In this document: positions 1 to 4,386 of the stretch, in pieces
How positions within the stretch are numbered: position 1 is the stretch's first letter
Layout of the letters: each line of letters opens with the position of its first letter
Source: Draconibacterium sp.
GTDB lineage: Bacteria; Bacteroidota; Bacteroidia; Bacteroidales; Prolixibacteraceae
Direction: 5' to 3'
Length of the DNA: 6,929 nucleotides
Assembly: GCA_030595485.1 (NCBI GenBank)
Contig: JAUVDE010000180.1
Location: 1 to 6,929, forward strand
Position numbers and translations under genes: made by a program
The notes under the pieces: model-generated
The model's database searches: none
Seen by the model: the letters and a program-made list of their open reading frames with translations, nothing else
What the model was told of the DNA's origin: nothing

Positions 1-100
1 GTAATAATTATTCGAGACTTGGAATTGTTCTACTCAATTGTGTATACGTCTGATTTATTGAAAGTAATGTTTGATACAACTTTTTTTGTAAAGTATTAAA

Positions 101-2359
101 TCAATTTATTATTGAATCAACTGCCGCTACCACTTCATCCACATTCTCCTTCGAAAAACAAAGTGGTGGTTTCGATTTAATTACATTGTTGAAAGGGCCG
201 TCGGTGCTGATGAGTATGTTATTGTCGCGCATTTTGTTTTTAACGAGGTTTGCCAGTTTGGTGTCCGGCTCTAATGTCAGTCGGTTTTTTACAAATTCAA
301 AACCGATAAATAAACCCGAGCCACGCACATCGCCAATACATTTGTATTTTTGCTGAAGTTGGCTTAGTTGCTGAATGTAATAATCGCCAACCATTTTTGC
401 GTTTTGCTGCAATTGTTCCTCTTCGATAACATCTAAAACCGCTTGCCCAATGGCACACGAAACCGGATTACCACCAAATGAACTGAAAAATTCCATTCCG
501 TTGTTAAAGGAATCGGCAATTTCTTCGGTAGTAATTACTGCTCCTATCGGGTGGCCGTTGCCCATTGGTTTCCCCAATATTACAATATCGGGCACAACTT
601 TGTGCTGTTCAAATCCCCAAAAAACATCACCCAATCGTCCAAAACCAGTTTGCACTTCGTCTGAAATGCAAACACCACCCTGATTTCGAACCGCAGCATA
701 AACCTCTTGCAAATAACCTTCTGCCAAAGGAACTTGTCCGCCGCAACCTACAATAGGTTCAGCAATAAATGCTGCAATTTTTTCTTCCGAATTATTTATT
801 TGCTGAACGGCTTCATTTGCATAAGAAACTCCGGCATTTTCTCTGTCAAATTTCCCACGGTAAGTTCCCGGAATAGGCAAACACAATACATTTTTAGATG
901 CACCTAAGCCGCCTTTGCCAGCAAACTTATAATGACTGATTTCTATTATCGATTGCATGTTTCCGTGGTAGCCATGTTCAAAGGCTGCAACCCGGTTTTT
1001 GCCCGTGAAATTACGAGCCAGACGGATAGCTAAATCGCTGGCTGCACTGCCCGAATTCACTAAGAAAACCTTGTTGAGAGGTAAGGGAAAGTACTTTAAT
1101 AAGTTAGTCGAATATTCATTTAACTGGTCGTATAAATAGCGGGTATTCGTATTCAGTCTTGCCATTTGTTTTTGCCCGGCCTCCACAACGCGTGGGTGCG
1201 AGTGCCCAACATGCGGAATGTTGTTGTAAGCATCTAAATAGCGATTCCCATATTTATCGAACATATATTGGAAAGCTGCACTTTCCATGTATATGGGGGT
1301 TGCGTAGCTAATCGAAAATATGGAACTCACCGATTCAAAACGTTCCGAATTAACTTCATCAACCGTTTTTTCCTTTGGAATCTCAAAACCACATGCCTTT
1401 CTGAATTCGTTCCTAGCATGAACGGGATTTATTTCCACCCACTTTTTTAATAAATCCCATGCTGGTTTTTCACTAATTTGAATGTAAGTATTTTCGGGGC
1501 GTCGAATTCTTTCGTAAGCCGAATTGCAAACGCTGGTACACAGTCTGGCTGCAATCAGCCAATACAAAATGTCCAGTTCTTTTTCTTCAAGCGGAAATGT
1601 TTTATGATATTCCAAAATGATTGGAACTGCCCATTCAATCGGATTTTCCTTTGCCATTAATGCGTAAGCCAATGCAATTGCTAATTCGTTAATGAGTTGC
1701 GAGTAACAAATATCTCCAAAATCAATGAGTCCTGAAATTTGATTATTTTGTGTTAGTGTATTCCATTCATTTGCATCGCCGTGAATGGTTTGTTTGCGTA
1801 GTGTTGGCAAAACGGGGAGTACATAAGCTTTGTATTGCTGAAAAAAGTAGGCTGCAATTTTTCTGTCCGAAGGATTTAAAATGTTTTTCAAGTATTCTTC
1901 ATTCAATAAAAAATGCTGCAAATCCCATTTTAATTGGCGCGCTTCAACTACGTAATTTCGAAAATCTTGAAGTTGACAATCCAATTCCCCTAAAAACTTT
2001 CCAAACGATTGGAAAAGTTCAGTGGTATGTTTGGCATCACCTAAAAATGTACCTTCTAAATAAGTTAAAAGCCGGGCTGTTTTATTGGTTTTGCTTTCTT
2101 GAAAAGGAGTAAGTAACTGATTGTTTGAATTTGGAACAGGTACAGGAAAATGAGTATTTTTCTTTTTTTGAAGATGAACAAGCACATCGTTTTCTGCTTC
2201 AGCAAAATCTACTTCCTCAATAATGTCTGGGTAGGTTTTTAGAATATATCTTTCGGAATGATTTTCGACTTTGTAATTAACAATATCGTAGCCAACGAGT
2301 CTTTCTATTTTGGGTTGGGCTAAATTGTAGTTCGAAATTAATACTTGTGTTGTTTCCAT
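101..2359 (-). CDS. Bifunctional APH-type kinase / class III PLP phospho-lyase (hydroxylysine- or ethanolamine-type)
   Basis: A 752-residue cytoplasmic fusion. The N-terminal half (about 20-300) is an aminoglycoside-phosphotransferase-fold kinase: a probable ATP-anchoring Lys41 (YILK), catalytic loop HGDANEWN (193-200, Asp195, Asn200) and the metal-binding DFGD (213-216). The C-terminal half (about 345-750) is a class III aminotransferase-fold PLP enzyme: SGSAA (436-440), GYHG (463-466), DEVQTGFGR (568-576, Asp568) and the PLP lysine Lys597 in GKPMGNGHP. GNGHP is characteristic of the AGXT2L1/AGXT2L2 group (ETNPPL, PHYKPL), which are phospho-lyases rather than transaminases. In animals, hydroxylysine kinase (an APH-type enzyme) feeds PHYKPL; here kinase and lyase are in one chain. 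The inferred route is phosphorylation of an amino alcohol, then loss of phosphate and ammonia to an aldehyde; 5-hydroxylysine and ethanolamine are the leading substrates, not distinguishable here. Longer bacterial relatives carry an M23 peptidase domain between the halves; this one has only a short linker (about 305-345). A true aminotransferase is the alternative. Confidence 0.9.
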   Translation of the reverse strand: METTQVLISNYNLAQPKIERLVGYDIVNYKVENHSERYILKTYPDIIEEVDFAEAENDVLVHLQKKKNTHFPVPVPNSNNQLLTPFQESKTNKTARLLTYLEGTFLGDAKHTTELFQSFGKFLGELDCQLQDFRNYVVEARQLKWDLQHFLLNEEYLKNILNPSDRKIAAYFFQQYKAYVLPVLPTLRKQTIHGDANEWNTLTQNNQISGLIDFGDICYSQLINELAIALAYALMAKENPIEWAVPIILEYHKTFPLEEKELDILYWLIAARLCTSVCNSAYERIRRPENTYIQISEKPAWDLLKKWVEINPVHARNEFRKACGFEIPKEKTVDEVNSERFESVSSIFSISYATPIYMESAAFQYMFDKYGNRYLDAYNNIPHVGHSHPRVVEAGQKQMARLNTNTRYLYDQLNEYSTNLLKYFPLPLNKVFLVNSGSAASDLAIRLARNFTGKNRVAAFEHGYHGNMQSIIEISHYKFAGKGGLGASKNVLCLPIPGTYRGKFDRENAGVSYANEAVQQINNSEEKIAAFIAEPIVGCGGQVPLAEGYLQEVYAAVRNQGGVCISDEVQTGFGRLGDVFWGFEQHKVVPDIVILGKPMGNGHPIGAVITTEEIADSFNNGMEFFSSFGGNPVSCAIGQAVLDVIEEEQLQQNAKMVGDYYIQQLSQLQQKYKCIGDVRGSGLFIGFEFVKNRLTLEPDTKLANLVKNKMRDNNILISTDGPFNNVIKSKPPLCFSKENVDEVVAAVDSIIN

Positions 2360-3489
2360 TATCTATATCTCCTAAAAAAACTATTAAGCTCCATACTTAG
2401 CTGGTCGTAAATTGGCCGTGTGAATTCGATAAATAATTCCTGTTTTGGAGGAAGTGGAAGTGCTGTATTTAGGGTTAAATGGTATTGTTGTTCGTTTAAT
2501 GCTTTTTTGTCGCCCACATAAATTGCATATTTATTAAGCCACGAAAAAGAGCCGGGAACAAGTTTGTCGCGCATTAATTTATCGTTCTGGAAATCAGTTA
2601 TTTTATAGTTTAATCTTCCGTTGGAAATAACTTCATCGGTAAATGTTTTTAGTTTTGCCTCGTAAGTTTTTGTAACTTCTGTTGAGTCATTAATTGCCAC
2701 CTTTTCAGTTGTAACCAGCGATTCTTCTTTTTCGTGCCTGATTAAATTCCCTATTGAAAAATCATAGAATTCCATTTGTACAATATAGTCGGGCTGTTTT
2801 ACTTGAAAATCTTCGGCTTGTTTTGGCGATAAAAAATTAACAAAACCCTGAGGTGGAAACTGATTGTTTAAATATTCAAAAACCTGATTGTAAAAGAATT
2901 CAGAGCTCAATTTATAAGTTCGGGTACGAACAGTTGCTGCTTCAACAACCACATGTATGGTAGCCAGTTGTTTTGCAACAAGTAAATTCTTACTTACCTC
3001 TTCGTAATTGGAAATATATTTTTCTACTTGTTCAAAATGACTATAGGCAACTCGGGCATCTTCGCGTGTATCTTTTCCCAAAAAGAATAAGCCGGTTTCG
3101 TATCGTTCTTCCGCTGCTTTTTCATATGCCATATTCAACTCCGAAGTATATGACTTTGGCTGCACTATAATTTTTCGGGCAACTGGGGTACTTCTAATAA
3201 TTTCAGACAAATGGTTAAGTTGGTGCATAATATCTATGGTGCGTTCCCATTTAAATGGCTGATTAGAGGTGAGAGCCAAGTCTATCTCTTCTTGCGACCA
3301 CTGCAAAGCCAAAGGGTAGCCATCTTTTAAAACTTGCTGTGCTTTTGTATTGCTTGGATCCGATTTTAAACGTTCAATTGCCTTTGTAATAGCACTATAG
3401 TAATTTCCTTTTTGCAAAGCTTTCATTCCGGTAGCGCATGAAAGAACAATAGTTGATATTAGAAATATAAGTAAGAAGTTTTTCCTCAT
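2359..3489 (-). CDS. Predicted lipoprotein of unknown function with TPR-like N-terminal region
   Basis: I do not recognise a named family. The 376-residue protein starts with a type II signal peptide: MRKN, a hydrophobic stretch (residues 5-16) and a lipobox VLSC with Cys18, so it should be lipidated and sit on the periplasmic face of a membrane. No acidic surface-export signal follows the cysteine, so a periplasm-facing location is favoured. Residues about 22-60 (ALQKGNYYSAITKAIERL...) and about 120-170 look like TPR-type helical repeats. The rest is mixed and polar, with aromatic-rich strands near 190-245. An in-frame ATG at 3576 would add 29 charged residues and bury the signal peptide inside the protein, as well as overlap the sirtuin gene, so 3489 is the better start. 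The leader is A-rich without an SD site. The stop codon overlaps the start of the kinase-lyase gene (TAATG), implying coupled expression, but a functional link to that enzyme is unproven. Confidence 0.8.
   Translation of the reverse strand: MRKNFLLIFLISTIVLSCATGMKALQKGNYYSAITKAIERLKSDPSNTKAQQVLKDGYPLALQWSQEEIDLALTSNQPFKWERTIDIMHQLNHLSEIIRSTPVARKIIVQPKSYTSELNMAYEKAAEERYETGLFFLGKDTREDARVAYSHFEQVEKYISNYEEVSKNLLVAKQLATIHVVVEAATVRTRTYKLSSEFFYNQVFEYLNNQFPPQGFVNFLSPKQAEDFQVKQPDYIVQMEFYDFSIGNLIRHEKEESLVTTEKVAINDSTEVTKTYEAKLKTFTDEVISNGRLNYKITDFQNDKLMRDKLVPGSFSWLNKYAIYVGDKKALNEQQYHLTLNTALPLPPKQELFIEFTRPIYDQLSMELNSFFRRYR
2364..2373 (-). promoter_or_regulatory. AGGAG ribosome-binding site within the lipoprotein 3' end, for the kinase-lyase gene
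   Basis: The last codons of the lipoprotein (Arg-Arg-Tyr-Arg) read AGG AGA TAT AGA TAA. AGGAG lies 9 bases before the ATG at 2359, and the TAA and ATG share one base (TAATG). This arrangement supports both the chosen start of the downstream gene and translational coupling of the two. Confidence 0.65.
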
Positions 3490-3501
3490 TTTGTTACGAG
3501 T

Positions 3502-3517
3502 TTTGCGTAAACGCAAA
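3502..3517. repeat. Perfect 16-bp palindrome overlapping the promoter (operator candidate)
   Basis: TTTGCGT-AA-ACGCAAA has 7-bp arms and a 2-bp centre. It overlaps the TTTG half of the -7 element and the likely transcription start. The 2-base spacer is too tight for a good RNA hairpin, so a dimeric DNA-binding repressor site is more plausible. The regulator is not in the window. Confidence 0.45.
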
Positions 3518-3521
3518 TATA
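3514..3521 (-). promoter_or_regulatory. Bacteroidota-type -7 promoter element TATATTTG upstream of the lipoprotein gene
   Basis: The minus strand reads TATATTTG, an exact match to the TAnnTTTG -7 consensus of Bacteroidota housekeeping promoters, in the 64-base gap between the sirtuin stop and the lipoprotein ATG. It would give a leader of about 20 bases. No clear TTG -33 element is present at the expected distance, which lowers confidence. It implies that the lipoprotein and kinase-lyase genes can be transcribed separately from the sirtuin. Confidence 0.5.
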
Positions 3522-3553
3522 ATCTTTTGTGAAAATGATCTGGGGATTTGGAC

Positions 3554-4321
3554 TTATAAATACAATAATCTCCCAATTTCTTTCATCGCCTCGGTGGCTT
3601 TCATCTCTAGAAAAACATCGGTAACTGTGTTGGTGAAATGGGAAGGTTTAATATTTATTTCGATGATTTTTGCACCGTTTTCTTTGGCAACTTCGGGGAT
3701 TCGAGCAGCGGGTAGAACTTCAGCATTGGTTCCAATAATTAGCATTACATCGCATTTCGACGCTTCATCAAACGATCGCTTTTTTGCAAATGCCGGAATT
3801 GGTTCGTTAAAAAAAACCATATCGGGTTTTAAAATGCCTTTACACACAAAACAGGTTGGCGGAAGGTAATCCAGGTTTGCAAAACTAATGTCGTATTCCG
3901 AACTACATTCGGTGCAAATTAATTGTTTATATGTTCCGTGCAATTCGTAAACATATTTACTTCCGGCTTTTTGGTGCAAATGGTCGATGTTTTGTGTTAT
4001 TACAGTTTCTATAAAGCTGCGTTCTTCCATTTTAGCCAACATACTGTGGGCAAGATTTGGCTTGGAATCGCCTAAACGGTCGTAAAAAATCTCTTTTATT
4101 TTAATCCATGACTGTAAAGGTTTTTTTCGAAAGAATTCAATTTCGAGAAAAATGGGGTCGGTAGTATTCCAAAGTCCATTTTCGCCGCGGAAAGGTGGGA
4201 TTCCACTTTCAACAGATATACCGGCACCGGTAAAAGCTACCGCGTATTTTGCCTTTCGGATAAGGTAGGCAGCCTGCCAAAGCTTGTCAATATCGCTTTT
4301 GGTAAGTGTTGTCGAATTCAT
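3554..4321 (-). CDS. Sirtuin, NAD-dependent protein deacylase (SIR2 family, CobB-like)
   Basis: Removes acyl groups from protein lysines using NAD+, giving nicotinamide and O-acyl-ADP-ribose; cytoplasmic. The 255 residues match the usual length of bacterial sirtuins. Seen: NAD-binding GAGISVESGIPPFRG (32-46), QNID (110-113), the catalytic His128 in LHG, a zinc site of two CxxC pairs (Cys136/139 and Cys157/160), NEPIP (172-176) and GTN (197-199). The GIPxFRGxxGLW pattern is like class III sirtuins. However, the Tyr-x-x-Arg pair that favours succinyl/malonyl-lysine in CobB and SIRT5 is not evident: the matching area reads FYDRLGDSKPN, with Leu where Arg would be. Simple deacetylation or another acyl preference is therefore possible. 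The ATG is fixed by an in-frame TAA two codons upstream. It lies 65 bases downstream of a Pat-like acetyltransferase gene, which suggests it reverses that enzyme's modification (inference). No convincing promoter of its own was found. Confidence 0.95.
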   Translation of the reverse strand: MNSTTLTKSDIDKLWQAAYLIRKAKYAVAFTGAGISVESGIPPFRGENGLWNTTDPIFLEIEFFRKKPLQSWIKIKEIFYDRLGDSKPNLAHSMLAKMEERSFIETVITQNIDHLHQKAGSKYVYELHGTYKQLICTECSSEYDISFANLDYLPPTCFVCKGILKPDMVFFNEPIPAFAKKRSFDEASKCDVMLIIGTNAEVLPAARIPEVAKENGAKIIEINIKPSHFTNTVTDVFLEMKATEAMKEIGRLLYL

Positions 4322-4326
4322 AGATT

Positions 4327-4360
4327 AAAAACTCCCGGTAAAATACTAACTTACCGGGAG
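4327..4360 (-). terminator. Intrinsic terminator after the synthetase-GNAT gene
   Basis: A perfect 10-bp inverted repeat (4332-4341 and 4351-4360; arm CTCCCGGTAA on the plus strand) encloses a 9-base loop. On the minus strand it is followed at once by TTTTT (4331-4327) and then AATCT. This is a classic rho-independent terminator acting on transcripts from the upstream synthetase gene, whose stop codon is 26 bases before the stem. The plus-strand direction has no T-run after the stem, so it is one-directional. Its 3' arm ends 10 bases before the sirtuin ATG, so it may also act as a leader hairpin for that gene. Confidence 0.8.
4332..4336 (-). promoter_or_regulatory. GGGAG Shine-Dalgarno-like site inside the terminator stem, for the sirtuin gene
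   Basis: GGGAG on the minus strand lies 10 bases before the sirtuin ATG and is the only purine-rich ribosome-binding candidate there. It is wholly contained in the 3' arm of the terminator hairpin, so in a read-through transcript it would be paired. Spacing is slightly long, and SD use is often weak in Bacteroidota, so its function is an inference. Confidence 0.4.
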
Positions 4361-4386
4361 ATAACAAGAAATTATAATATCCGTTT

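Noticed and set aside
71..104. Imperfect inverted repeat TTGATAC ... GTATTAAATCAA at the end of the kinase-lyase gene, possible terminator
   Set aside because: The arms are broken by a four-base insertion and it is AT-only in character; no convincing stem. I see no supported feature in 1-100.
3490..3576. Longer start of the lipoprotein gene at the ATG ending at 3576
   Set aside because: It would put 29 charged residues before a clear signal peptide and lipobox, overlap the sirtuin stop and run across the promoter element and palindrome.
3849..3870. Shared string GGCGGAAGGTAATC in the sirtuin (about 3858-3871) and synthetase (about 6050-6063) genes
   Set aside because: Both copies encode the same short peptide DYLPP by chance in their own frames; no wider repeat around them.
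4342..4375. Possible sirtuin promoter: TTG followed 19 bases later by TATTTTAC
   Set aside because: Only a partial match to TAnnTTTG, and it falls inside the terminator hairpin; not strong enough to call.
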